Part shown: piece by piece, positions 53,219 through 62,152 of the stretch
Numbering within the stretch: position 1 is the first letter of the stretch
Layout: every line of letters begins with the position of its first letter
Source of the DNA: Lachnospiraceae bacterium MC2017
GTDB lineage: Bacteria; Bacillota; Clostridia; Lachnospirales; Lachnospiraceae
Assembly (NCBI GenBank): GCA_000701625.1
Contig: JNJK01000020.1
Span: forward strand, 1-64,000
Direction: 5' to 3'
DNA: 64,000 bases
The notes under the pieces: model-generated
What the model was told of the DNA's origin: nothing
Databases searched by the model: none
What the model saw: only the letters and a program-made list of their open reading frames with translations
Made by a program: the position numbers and the translations under genes

Positions 53219-53878
53219 TCATAATAATGCTCTGAGGCTCTCCATTGTGAGCCCGCTTCCGCTATTTTCCTGCTCTTCGCTATCCTTTTTCATATACCCC
53301 ATAAGTTTCTCTACATACTTACCGACAACATCTGTTTCGAGATTTACGGCATCCCCCGTTTTTTTGTCCGAGAGGATGGTCTCTCTTCTGGTATGCGGTA
53401 TTACTGATACGGCAAATTCATTTTTTTGTACATCTGCAACCGTGAGTGATATTCCGTCTATCGCAATAGACCCTTTTTCTACGATATGCTTCAGTATTTC
53501 ATCTCCTGCCTTTATCCTGTACCAGACTGCATTTTCTTCTGTTTTTATAGAACATATAGTACCTGTTCCATCTATGTGACCAGATACTATATGTCCGCCA
53601 AATCTCCCGTCTGCTGCCATAGCACGTTCCAGGTTGACACGATGCCCCGCTGTGCTCTGTAAAAGACTGCTCCTTCTCACAGTTTCTGCCATTACGTCTG
53701 CTGAGAAACTATCCCCTGTCATAGATACCACTGTGAGACAGATACCATTCACGGCAATACTATCTCCTATTTTTGTTCCTTCAAGGACTTTCTTGGCTCG
53801 TATTTTTATATTTCCGGAATTTCCTGTGAAATTGATCCTTTCGACAATTCCGGTCTCCTCTATGATTCCTGTGAACAA
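53219..53878 (-). CDS. ribE: Riboflavin synthase, alpha chain
   Basis: About 219 residues with the duplicated lumazine-binding fold: FTGIIEETGIVERI at the start, GICLTV in the first half and GISLTV in the second. It dismutates lumazine to riboflavin. The start is taken as TTG 53878: the family begins M-FTGI and GGAGG lies seven bases before it. An ATG 21 bases upstream would place this GGAGG inside the gene. Confidence 0.95.
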   Translation of the reverse strand: MFTGIIEETGIVERINFTGNSGNIKIRAKKVLEGTKIGDSIAVNGICLTVVSMTGDSFSADVMAETVRRSSLLQSTAGHRVNLERAMAADGRFGGHIVSGHIDGTGTICSIKTEENAVWYRIKAGDEILKHIVEKGSIAIDGISLTVADVQKNEFAVSVIPHTRRETILSDKKTGDAVNLETDVVGKYVEKLMGYMKKDSEEQENSGSGLTMESLRALL

Positions 53879-53908
53879 TTGATTTCCTCCATTTATCATT
53901 AAGGCCCT

Positions 53909-55051
53909 TTAGGATTTAGCCGGTACGGCTGTGATCATCAGGTCATCGCCTGTTTTCTTTACATCTTTCCAGATAAACCGCTTCGCTTCCGACGGCTGAT
54001 CTACCCCGATACCCTCTACCGGTGTCTTCGCCTGTCCTCCAAAAACCTTAGGCGCAAGAAAGATCCTCATCTCCTGGACAAGTTCATCTTTCAGCATACT
54101 TTCGTTAAGGGTTCCGCCGCCTTCCAGAAGTATCCCATCTATCCCTTTTTTTCCCAGGGCAGCCAAGGATGCTTTAAGGTCCACATGCGTTCCGCCATTC
54201 GATGGATAGTTAAGGATCTTTACTCCCTTATTAAGCAAAACGCTGATTTTTTCCCTTACCTTCTTCTCCTTATCAGGAACATCCTTTATCGTGATCTCCC
54301 CTTTTTTTATTAGAGGATCTGCTGTTATAACGATGGTTTCTATGTCTTTTGCTGTATTTACGAGTTTTGAACTTTCCGGTATACGAAGCCTGCTGTCACA
54401 GACTATCCGTATAGGATTTCTGCCACCCTCCATACGACAGTTAAGCATCGGATCATCTGCAATCACAGTTCCTATCCCGACCATTATTCCCTTATATTCG
54501 TTTCGTAATCTCTGAACTTCCGCTCTGGATTCTTCACCGGAAACATAACGCGATGCTCCTGTTTTTGCCGCGATCTTTCCATCCATAGTCATAGCGAACT
54601 TCATTAACACATATGGATTTTTCTTAGTAATATAGTGCATAAACACCGGATTGATAGCATCACATTCCTCTCTCAAAAATCCTTCGATCACCTCTATCCC
54701 GGCTTCTTTCAGGATTTTCACACCGCCTCCGTTGACTACCGGATTCGGATCTTCAGATCCTATGATCACTCTCTTTATCCCGCTTTCTATGATCGCTTCC
54801 GTACACGGCGGCTGTTTTCCTGTATGACAACAGGGTTCCAGTGTCACGTATATGTCCGCTCCCTTAACAGATTCCTTCGCATTTTTTAAGGCATTTCTTT
54901 CCGCATGCAGTTCCCCATATCTCTCATGCCAGCCTTCGCCTATTATTTTTCCGTCTTTAACGATCACTGCCCCTACAAGCGGGTTTGGATTGACCTTTCC
55001 GATTCCCAGCTTCGCCAGCTCTATAGCCCGTCGCATATATTTTTCTTCCAT
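53909..55051 (-). CDS. ribD: Bifunctional pyrimidine deaminase/reductase RibD
   Basis: 380 residues. The N-terminal deaminase (1-145) has zinc ligands in LHAERNAL and TLEPCCHTGKQPPC; the C-terminal reductase (150-375) has MKFAMTMDGKIA, GIGTVIADDP and LLEGGGTLN. First gene of the operon, preceded by an FMN riboswitch and two terminators. Confidence 0.97.
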   Translation of the reverse strand: MEEKYMRRAIELAKLGIGKVNPNPLVGAVIVKDGKIIGEGWHERYGELHAERNALKNAKESVKGADIYVTLEPCCHTGKQPPCTEAIIESGIKRVIIGSEDPNPVVNGGGVKILKEAGIEVIEGFLREECDAINPVFMHYITKKNPYVLMKFAMTMDGKIAAKTGASRYVSGEESRAEVQRLRNEYKGIMVGIGTVIADDPMLNCRMEGGRNPIRIVCDSRLRIPESSKLVNTAKDIETIVITADPLIKKGEITIKDVPDKEKKVREKISVLLNKGVKILNYPSNGGTHVDLKASLAALGKKGIDGILLEGGGTLNESMLKDELVQEMRIFLAPKVFGGQAKTPVEGIGVDQPSEAKRFIWKDVKKTGDDLMITAVPAKS

Positions 55052-55100
55052 GTATATTCTCCAACTATTTTTGAAATATAACTATTCCAACGGAATTTCC

Positions 55101-55140
55101 AATAAGTTAAAAAACGCCCTGCAGAAAATCTGCAGGGCGT
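55101..55140 (-). terminator. Rib leader terminator 2 (proximal to ribD)
   Basis: A perfect 12-bp stem ACGCCCTGCAGA/TCTGCAGGGCGT (55114-55140) and TTTTTTAACTT on the minus strand. It is followed by GGAAATTCCGTTGGAAT, a post-terminator motif copy, 63 bp before ribD. Confidence 0.88.
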
Positions 55141-55186
55141 CAAAAAATCTCATCCATTCTGTTGCTTGCAGGCTTTTACCTGTCTT

Positions 55187-55222
55187 CCTAAAAGAAAACC
55201 CTGCTGAAAAATATCAGCAGGG
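55187..55222 (-). terminator. Rib leader terminator 1 (riboswitch expression platform)
   Basis: Perfect stem CCCTGCTGA/TCAGCAGGG (55199-55222) followed by TTTTCTTTT on the minus strand, 32 nt after the aptamer. Confidence 0.88.
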
Positions 55223-55254
55223 CATTGTTCGCAACAAAAATATAAACATACATC

Positions 55255-55362
55255 ATCTTCTTCCATCCAGACTTTACTGTCGGTACCGGAATCACACCGG
55301 TTCATGCCTCTCGGCTCGCGGACTTTACCGCCGGTAGGGAATTACACCCTGCCCTGAAGATC
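55255..55362 (-). ncRNA. FMN riboswitch (RFN element)
   Basis: On the minus strand: AGGGCAGGGTGTAATTCCC, ACCGGCGGTAAAGTCCGCGA, the GTGTGATTCCGGTACCGACA block and AGTCTGGATGG in the RFN order. The ATCTTC/GAAGAT ends close P1. FMN binding should promote termination ahead of ribDE-BA-H. Confidence 0.97.
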
Positions 55363-55378
55363 TTTTTAAGTTGCATTA

Positions 55379-55408
55379 ATATTAATGCATAAAGTCTTTA
55401 CCTGTCAA
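55379..55408 (-). promoter_or_regulatory. Promoter of the riboflavin operon
   Basis: TTGACA (55408-55403) and TAATAT (55384-55379) with an 18-base spacer on the minus strand. A perfect 18-bp palindrome TGCATTAATATTAATGCA (55372-55389) covers the -10 region. Confidence 0.65.
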
Positions 55409-55430
55409 TGACAAAAAATTGTATTCTTCT

Positions 55431-57329
55431 TTATTTTTCCTCCAGGAACTCAATAAACTCATCCTCAGGGATTGGTTTTGAGAAATAATAACCCTGCAGG
55501 TATTCCACTCCATGCTCTTCGAGGATTTTTGCCTGGTTCTCGTCTTCTACGCCTTCTGCCAGAACCTGCATACCATATCCTTTCATGAAGGAAACACAGA
55601 AGTCCAGCATCTTTATATTTTCAGGTCGCTCGGGATCAAGACAATTCCATACAAACTCCTTATCAAGCTTGATTATATGGAACTTCATCTTAAGGATCTC
55701 ATTTAAGTTTGAATACCCTGAACCAAAATCATCAAGCGCAAAAGTACTTCCAATCTCCTGAAGAGCAAACATATTCTGCAGCGCTGTACCATCATCATTA
55801 ATATATGCCGTTTCCGTAATCTCAAAGCTTATATTTGATGGTGATATCTTGTGCTCAGCCATATGCCTGCGAAGTCGCTGGGCTGTTCCCGCATCCATGA
55901 TCTCATTTCCTGATAAATTTACCTCGATATACTGTATCCCGTATTCCCTAAGATTTCCTCTGAGGTAAAAACCACACACTTCATCAAATACAAAATCGTC
56001 AATTTCCTGTACAATTCCGATTTCTTCTGCGATCGGAATAAACACCTCCGGAGAAATAAAACCAAGCGTCGGATTTTTCTTTAGTCTTACAAGTGCTTCC
56101 GCAGAAATTATCCTTTTATCATTTACGGAGTAGATCGGCTGGTAATAAACTTCAAACTCTCGCTTTTCCGACGCTTTCCTGACAATATCCTCGACCATTG
56201 CCCTGTACAGCATCTTATCGATAACCCTGTTGTCGATCCTTATCTCCTTTTCAGAGCTATTAAATGCATATTCCAGGCTCACATAATCCAATACCCTGAG
56301 TGCCATCTCAAAATCACCGGCATAGTTGGGAATTTCAAGTAGAGCCAGCGTATGCTGGAGATTATGTAAACTTTCATCCGGATTTACCATGACCATATTT
56401 CTGTACCGCTCCACATCATCTTCTGTGCGGACGATGGTACACAGGCTATGATCATTCAGCATATATATGTTTTCCCGATTCTTCTGGCTTATGAAAGCAG
56501 CGACACGGTCCAGTCTGTCACGGATATGCATTCTCTCTTTTCCATACAGATTTGTAGAGCGGTTAGTTATGATAAATATCAGTATATACCTGTGCTGTCT
56601 TTTTCTGTATGCTTCCATCAATACCTGCACAAGCGCGTAGCGGTTCATTACATAGAGCATATTTTTTTTCATATACTCTCTGGGATTTTCCGATGAAATA
56701 TACAGAAACAGCATGAGAAGCATGCTTCCAATCTTTGGTATCGCGATCTCTACATATTTCGCCGCTGTCCAGGAGGATAACATCCAGGTCAGGATACCTA
56801 TGATGATCACCTGATTTTCTCCCGAATGAAATCTGTAGGAATGTGTCGCCACCAGTGCAATCGTGATTATCATATATACAAAGCACAGGTAATAGGTGAA
56901 CTCCACTGCCGGACCATAATGCCACGCATTTCCGGCTTCAGAAACACGCCGTTCGATCGGCATCAAAAGAACGACAGCATACCCTAGCGCGAGAGGAATA
57001 TTCTTTATTATCACCTTCGCCGGAGAATCTACTCTGTCTCCCCAGATCCTGGTCCAAATATACATAAAAAGGGAATATATCGCCGTAAGGAGCGTAAGCA
57101 TACATAGCCGCTGCATGAAATCATCCATCGGTGAATTCATCTCAAAAACCGTATGCTCCCCCATCGCCTGCAATATCTCAAGAACGATATTTGCTGTCAC
57201 AAATATCATCAGACATTTAAAAAATCGCGTAGACATCAGCGGAAGATTTCTACGTTGTATGAACATGACATCCAGACTGATCACTACGATCAGACAAACT
57301 ACAGATATCTGAAGCTGCGCAAAACTCAT
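55431..57329 (-). CDS. Membrane EAL-domain cyclic-di-GMP phosphodiesterase
   Basis: About 632 residues. Six to seven hydrophobic helices (about 5-215), a middle region (about 225-350) that looks like a degenerate GGDEF fold without the signature, and a C-terminal EAL domain (about 380-630) with intact EALVRLK, EVNLSGNE, FEITETAY, ALDDFGSGYS, IKLDKEF, AEGVED and LQGYYFSKPI. Predicted active phosphodiesterase. The ATG at 57329 has AGGAG seven bases upstream; an earlier ATG at 57368 has no ribosome site. Divergent from the alaX gene. Confidence 0.88.
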   Translation of the reverse strand: MSFAQLQISVVCLIVVISLDVMFIQRRNLPLMSTRFFKCLMIFVTANIVLEILQAMGEHTVFEMNSPMDDFMQRLCMLTLLTAIYSLFMYIWTRIWGDRVDSPAKVIIKNIPLALGYAVVLLMPIERRVSEAGNAWHYGPAVEFTYYLCFVYMIITIALVATHSYRFHSGENQVIIIGILTWMLSSWTAAKYVEIAIPKIGSMLLMLFLYISSENPREYMKKNMLYVMNRYALVQVLMEAYRKRQHRYILIFIITNRSTNLYGKERMHIRDRLDRVAAFISQKNRENIYMLNDHSLCTIVRTEDDVERYRNMVMVNPDESLHNLQHTLALLEIPNYAGDFEMALRVLDYVSLEYAFNSSEKEIRIDNRVIDKMLYRAMVEDIVRKASEKREFEVYYQPIYSVNDKRIISAEALVRLKKNPTLGFISPEVFIPIAEEIGIVQEIDDFVFDEVCGFYLRGNLREYGIQYIEVNLSGNEIMDAGTAQRLRRHMAEHKISPSNISFEITETAYINDDGTALQNMFALQEIGSTFALDDFGSGYSNLNEILKMKFHIIKLDKEFVWNCLDPERPENIKMLDFCVSFMKGYGMQVLAEGVEDENQAKILEEHGVEYLQGYYFSKPIPEDEFIEFLEEK

Positions 57330-57429
57330 ATATCCTCTCCTGCCCATTAAATGGAAGTATGTTATCATTATTTATATATTTATCGGCTGATTGTCATGTC
57401 AGCTTCACCTGTCCTGAAAGGAAATAATT

Positions 57430-58629
57430 ATGTCTGAAATGAATGAACTTTTCTATAAAAATCCGTATCTTACTTCCTTCGATGCAATAGTTACCTCATG
57501 TGAAACCGTAAAAAAAGGCTACGAGATCACTCTTTCCGATACCTGTTTCTATCCGGAAGGCGGTGGACAGCCAGCAGATTTAGGAACTTTGAACGGTATC
57601 TCCGTTCTGGATGTTCAGAGAAAAAAGGACGGCACGATCGTTCATCTCACCGATACTCCCTTCGAAACAGGTCTCACTGTACATGGTGAGATTGACTGGC
57701 CGCACCGCTTCTCCCTCATGCAGAACCACTCCGGCGAGCATATTGTTTCCGGCCTGATCCACAAAAAATTCGGTTATGACAATGTCGGTTATCATATGAG
57801 TGATGTGATAACTCTCGACCTTTCCGGGCCCCTTACCTGGGATGAACTTATGGAAATAGAAAGAGAAACAAATCAGGTCATCTGGGATAACAGACCTATA
57901 AACATCATCTATCCTTCAGATGCCGAAATAGAAAATCTTGATTATCGCAGCAAAAAAGAACTGAGTGGTAAGATCCGCATCGTAGAGATCCCGGATGCAG
58001 ACCTTTGTGCCTGCTGCGGAACACATGTATATAGAACCGGAGAGATCGGGCTCGTTAAATTTCTCTCCATGATCAACTATAAAGGCGGTGTTCGTATAGA
58101 AATGGTTGCCGGAGACCTCGCCCTAAAAGACTATGACAGAAAACTTAGCTCAAACCAAGTGATCCAGCGACTCCTTTGTCTTAAACCCGACGAAATTGCC
58201 GAAGGTGTAAAAAAAATATTAGATGAATCACAGAATAAAGACCTAAAGATCGCTGCTATCAATAAGAAATATAATGAATTAAAGATAGCATCATTGCCTA
58301 ACGATCAGAAAATACTATTAGATTTCGAAGATGATCTAAACGGGATTGAACTTCGCAAATTTTGCGACAGCCTTAAAAATTCCGGAAAAGCTTCTATTTC
58401 CGCTGTTTTCTGTGTATCAAACGCAAATACAGATGGAGAGCCCCCCGCAATATCCTATTGCATCGGAAGTTCAGGACCTGACCTAAAAAAAATTTCAAAA
58501 GAATTAAATACTGAATTTAACGGCAAAGGCGGCGGAAGTTCTGAAATGATCCAAGGTACTTTCTATACAGATAGAAAAAAGCTGGAGGCTGAGTTTTCGA
58601 CATTCCTTAAGAACCTTTTATCTTTGTAA
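57430..58629 (+). CDS. alaX: Alanyl-tRNA editing protein, AlaX long form
   Basis: 399 residues. An AlaRS-type second additional domain includes the zinc-site halves QNHSGEHIVSGLI and CACCGTHVYRTGEIG, and a DHHA1-like C-terminal domain follows (about 280-395, GKGGGSSEM). It hydrolyses Ser- or Gly-mischarged tRNA-Ala in trans. All four metal ligands (H, H, C, H) are visible. AAAGGAAA lies just before the ATG. Confidence 0.9.
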   Translation: MSEMNELFYKNPYLTSFDAIVTSCETVKKGYEITLSDTCFYPEGGGQPADLGTLNGISVLDVQRKKDGTIVHLTDTPFETGLTVHGEIDWPHRFSLMQNHSGEHIVSGLIHKKFGYDNVGYHMSDVITLDLSGPLTWDELMEIERETNQVIWDNRPINIIYPSDAEIENLDYRSKKELSGKIRIVEIPDADLCACCGTHVYRTGEIGLVKFLSMINYKGGVRIEMVAGDLALKDYDRKLSSNQVIQRLLCLKPDEIAEGVKKILDESQNKDLKIAAINKKYNELKIASLPNDQKILLDFEDDLNGIELRKFCDSLKNSGKASISAVFCVSNANTDGEPPAISYCIGSSGPDLKKISKELNTEFNGKGGGSSEMIQGTFYTDRKKLEAEFSTFLKNLLSL

Positions 58630-58676
58630 TTTGCTTTTATAGAAGATTATATTGTTATATTTTTCCCAATTACCAT

Positions 58677-58705
58677 TTTACGTAAAGCACCGTTTTATTT
58701 ATAAT
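58677..58705 (+). promoter_or_regulatory. Promoter of the SPFH gene
   Basis: TTTACG (58677-58682) and TATAAT (58700-58705), 17-base spacer, 81 bp before the start codon. Confidence 0.75.
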
Positions 58706-58786
58706 GTTTTTAGAACTAAATTTTGTACATACCGTACTAAGTAATTATGTTCATACACACATTTTTAACATGAGAGAGGAGTAACA

Positions 58787-59716
58787 ATGGAAATTTTTCT
58801 TGTATTTTTTGTTCTTTTCGTAATCGTTCTGTGTCTGTTCTTTACCAACATCCGTATCGTTCCCCAGGCACACGCTTTCGTTATCGAGCGTCTTGGTGTT
58901 TACTGCCAGACATGGGGGGCCGGACTCCACGTAAAGATCCCTTTTATCGATCGCATCGCCCGCAAGGTAAATATGAAGGAGCAGGTAGCTGATTTCGCTC
59001 CGCAGCCCGTTATTACAAAGGATAACGTTACCATGCGTATCGACTCAGTCGTATACTTCATGATCTTCGAGCCCAAGCTCTTTGCTTACGGCGTAGAAAA
59101 TCCGATAATGGCTATGGAGAACCTTACAGCTACAACTCTTAGAAATATCATCGGTGATATGACACTTGATGATACTCTTACAAGCCGTGAGCGTATCAAC
59201 AGTCAGATGCTCGCTGCCATAGATGCTGCCACTGATCCTTGGGGAATCAAGGTAAACCGTGTCGAGGTAAAGAACATCGATCCTCCGGCAGCTATTAAAG
59301 AAGCCATGGAAAAGCAGATGAAGGCTGAGCGTGATAAGCGTGCAGAGATCCTTACTTCCGAAGGTCATAAGCAGTCCATGATCCTTGAGGCACAGGGTAA
59401 GAAAGAATCCGCCGTTCTCAATGCAGAAGCTGAGAAGCAGGCTACTATCCTTCGCGCTGAAGCTGTTAAGGAAAAAGAGATCAAGGAAGCTGAAGGTAAG
59501 GCTCAAGCTATTCTGGCGCTTCGTAAAGCAGAAGCTGATGGTCTTAAGGCACTTAAGGATGCAGCCGCTGATGATGCAGTTTTGAAGCTTCGTGCCCTTG
59601 ATGCATTTGCAAAGGCAGCTGACGGACAGGCCACAAAGATCATCATCCCGAGTGAGATCCAAGGTATCGCAGGTCTCGCAGAAGGTATCACTTCCGTTGT
59701 AAAGCATAAGGATTAA
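58787..59716 (+). CDS. SPFH/band 7 membrane protein (QmcA/stomatin type)
   Basis: 309 residues: one N-terminal membrane helix (2-20), SPFH domain (about 25-190: VPQAHAFVIERLG, MKEQVADFAPQPVITKDNV, DTLTSRERIN) and a long charged coiled coil rich in Ala, Glu and Lys (about 190-260). Such proteins form rings in membrane microdomains and modulate AAA proteases. It is followed 11 bp later by a small membrane protein, in the place where an NfeD protein is often found, and then by an FtsH paralogue. Confidence 0.9.
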   Translation: MEIFLVFFVLFVIVLCLFFTNIRIVPQAHAFVIERLGVYCQTWGAGLHVKIPFIDRIARKVNMKEQVADFAPQPVITKDNVTMRIDSVVYFMIFEPKLFAYGVENPIMAMENLTATTLRNIIGDMTLDDTLTSRERINSQMLAAIDAATDPWGIKVNRVEVKNIDPPAAIKEAMEKQMKAERDKRAEILTSEGHKQSMILEAQGKKESAVLNAEAEKQATILRAEAVKEKEIKEAEGKAQAILALRKAEADGLKALKDAAADDAVLKLRALDAFAKAADGQATKIIIPSEIQGIAGLAEGITSVVKHKD

Positions 59717-59727
59717 GGAGCAAAATT

Positions 59728-60036
59728 ATGGAAGTACTCTTTGCCATTGCGTATATAGTGATCATTGTTGCAGCTATCGTAATTAACAAGAAAAAGAAAG
59801 AGGCCCAGAAAAATAAAGGCGTAAGTCCTGTTAACCAAAAGCAATATGTTACCCGTTCCGATGACGGACATCGGGTTCCGCGTGCACAGGATCTTACCTG
59901 TGAAAAACAGTATGGTCATAAACATACAACAATTGATGGAACTGCGCCGCGCTACATAGTTCATGAAGAACCGGAGCAGGGATATGTGATCTTAAACGGT
60001 GTAAAAAGACGCATAAAAGATTTAAAGGACTTCTAA
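59728..60036 (+). CDS. Small membrane protein of unknown function
   Basis: 102 residues with AAGGAG before the ATG. One N-terminal helix (2-20) is followed by a Lys-rich stretch and a polar tail ending in GYVILNGVKRRIKDLKDF. No known family recognised. It is co-transcribed with the SPFH gene and may be a partner of it. Confidence 0.75.
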   Translation: MEVLFAIAYIVIIVAAIVINKKKKEAQKNKGVSPVNQKQYVTRSDDGHRVPRAQDLTCEKQYGHKHTTIDGTAPRYIVHEEPEQGYVILNGVKRRIKDLKDF

Positions 60037-60057
60037 CAAACATATTCATTTGCTCAA

Positions 60058-60102
60058 AGAGCTGTGAAAAACGAGAAATCGTCTTTCACAGCTCTATTTT
60101 TT
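60058..60102 (+). terminator. Rho-independent terminator of the SPFH operon
   Basis: Stem AGAGCTGTGAAA/TTTCACAGCTCT (60058-60069, 60084-60095) followed by ATTTTTT. Confidence 0.92.
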
Positions 60103-60246
60103 CCCTTTGTTCCGTGTTTGATACGAAAAATCCCTTTTTTCATCAACCTCCACAGCCGACATATATTTAAATTTGAGTTGCTGTTTGTCAGTAACAGTTT
60201 CCGGAACGCATATTATAGATGATCTGCGTTTAGAAATGGGGGTACC

Positions 60247-62040
60247 ATGAAGAAATTTTATTCGGCACACAAGCCATATATTCTGGCCACTATCATGCTG
60301 GTCTGTGTTTGTGCATTCCTGTTTATGATCCAATTCACAATTAATTCTTCAAATTCAACACTGAAGGCAGTGTCCTATTCCGAATTTAAGGAAATGGTAA
60401 ATGCGGGTAAAATAGATACCATTCGTTACCAGTCCGGTGACAATGACATGTATTTCTATCTGCTTGATGACAAGGATGCCGGAGTAGACCGCACACTCTA
60501 CCGCACTATTTATCCCGATTATGAAAGTTTTAAGAAAGAAATGCTGGATAAAGGGATAAATATGCAGATAACACCCTCCGTTTCCGCAGGATCTTTCTGG
60601 TGGATATGGGTTATCATACTTTTCTTAATAATCTTTGCCATTATGCGAAATAATACAAATACCGGCAAAATTATGAACATGGGAAATCATCTCAGCAACC
60701 CTTTCTCCGACGATGGAAATAAAGATATAAAAACAGAGGAAAGCAGTGTAAGATTTGCGGATATTGTTGGTCAGGATGAGATCCTTGATGATATCAAGTT
60801 TATAACAACACTTATAAAATACCCTGAACGCGGTGAAAAAATGGGTGCAAAAGCTCCTCGAGGCATTCTCTTACAGGGACCTCCCGGAACAGGTAAGACC
60901 CTCATTGCGAAAGCTATCGCAGGTGAAGCCAATGTTGCTTTCATCTACGCGAATGCCAGCTCCTTTATGGAAATGTACGTAGGTGTAGGTGCAAAGCGTG
61001 TCCGTCAGCTTTTCTCGGAAGCACGGAAAAAATCACCTTGCGTAGTTTTTATCGATGAGATAGATTCTATTGGAGGAAGCCGTAATGCACAGGGTCGAAA
61101 TTCCGAGGATGATAAGACCGTAAATGCACTACTCCAGGAAATGGACGGTTTTAAATCCCGTGACGGTATCTTCGTTATCGCAGCTACAAATAATGCTGAC
61201 TCTCTCGATAAGGCACTTGTACGTGCCGGACGATTTGACCGTCAGATCACGGTAAATCCTCCGAGAAATTGGGAAGTTAGGCGTCAGCTCTATAAGATGT
61301 ATCTACAGGACGCACCTCTCGGTGACGATGTAAGCCTCTCTGCTATCGCAAAAGAAACCGCAGGTTTCACCGGTGCAGATATAGCCGCTGCCTGTAATGA
61401 AGCAAAAGTCATCGCCATCATGAAGGATCAGGCATACATCGATACTGCATGTTTGGAAGAAGCTATTGATAAAAAGATATTTAAAGGAAATCGCGCAAAG
61501 GATCAGCATAAGAGAGAGCACGATCGTGAGATCGTTGCTTATCACGAAGCAGGTCATGCAGTAATGACCTACCTCTGCGGACAGCCTATTGCCCGGGCAA
61601 GCATCCAGTCTACTATCAGTGGTGTTGGCGGCGTTGTTTTTCAGGAGGAGCCCGATACTTCTTTCCAAACAGAGGAATCTCTCCGTCAGCAGGTCATGAT
61701 CTGCTATGCCGGACGCGCCAGTGAAAGCATAAAGTTCAAGGATGTGACCACAGGAGCAAGTAACGACATCACTCAGGCAACCAAGATCATGTCAGGCTAT
61801 ATCGAGCACTATGGCTTTAATCCAGATTTCGGAATGGTCGATATGTGCGTCCTCCAGCAGAATAGATTTGTAGATAGTTCAGAAATAACAAACCGTATCT
61901 CTGCTATGTCAAAGATGCTTTATGAAGATTGCAGGAAGCTTCTTGAAAAAAACTACGATAAAGTAGAAAACCTCGCTCAGGCACTTCTTGAACAGGAATC
62001 CATGAGCGGTGACGAGATCATGAAGATCATAGATAATTAA
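60247..62040 (+). CDS. ftsH: FtsH-type ATP-dependent membrane zinc protease
   Basis: 597 residues. Two membrane helices (about 11-30 and 117-133) flank a short extracytoplasmic domain. The AAA domain has Walker A GPPGTGKT (211-218), Walker B VVFIDEID (about 267-274) and arginine fingers in RAGRFDRQ. The M41 protease part has HEAGH (433-437) and a distal Asp ligand in GASNDITQAT. It extracts and degrades membrane proteins. Slightly shorter than the usual 610-650 residues, with little C-terminal tail, so it may be a second FtsH paralogue rather than the housekeeping copy. Confidence 0.92.
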   Translation: MKKFYSAHKPYILATIMLVCVCAFLFMIQFTINSSNSTLKAVSYSEFKEMVNAGKIDTIRYQSGDNDMYFYLLDDKDAGVDRTLYRTIYPDYESFKKEMLDKGINMQITPSVSAGSFWWIWVIILFLIIFAIMRNNTNTGKIMNMGNHLSNPFSDDGNKDIKTEESSVRFADIVGQDEILDDIKFITTLIKYPERGEKMGAKAPRGILLQGPPGTGKTLIAKAIAGEANVAFIYANASSFMEMYVGVGAKRVRQLFSEARKKSPCVVFIDEIDSIGGSRNAQGRNSEDDKTVNALLQEMDGFKSRDGIFVIAATNNADSLDKALVRAGRFDRQITVNPPRNWEVRRQLYKMYLQDAPLGDDVSLSAIAKETAGFTGADIAAACNEAKVIAIMKDQAYIDTACLEEAIDKKIFKGNRAKDQHKREHDREIVAYHEAGHAVMTYLCGQPIARASIQSTISGVGGVVFQEEPDTSFQTEESLRQQVMICYAGRASESIKFKDVTTGASNDITQATKIMSGYIEHYGFNPDFGMVDMCVLQQNRFVDSSEITNRISAMSKMLYEDCRKLLEKNYDKVENLAQALLEQESMSGDEIMKIIDN

Positions 62041-62058
62041 TCCTATAAATTAATGATC

Positions 62059-62104
62059 AAAAAAGATCCGACGGAGTTCAATAACTAACCGTCGGATCTT
62101 TTTT
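62059..62104 (+). terminator. Rho-independent terminator after ftsH
   Basis: Stem AAAAGATCCGACGG/CCGTCGGATCTTTT with a U-tract TTTTTT. The next bases ACTTATAGAAATTCCATTGGAAT carry the fourth post-terminator motif copy. Confidence 0.92.
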
Positions 62105-62127
62105 ACTTATAGAAATTCCATTGGAAT
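62105..62127 (+). repeat. Post-terminator motif, ftsH copy
   Basis: ACTTATA followed by GAAATTCCATTGGAAT, with a short inverted repeat ATTCC...GGAAT. Related copies follow the terminators at 9781 (9753-9771, minus), 15480 (15451-15467, minus) and 55114 (55083-55100, minus). Confidence 0.65.
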
Positions 62128-62152
62128 CCGTCAAAGCCGGATTCTAAATTCA

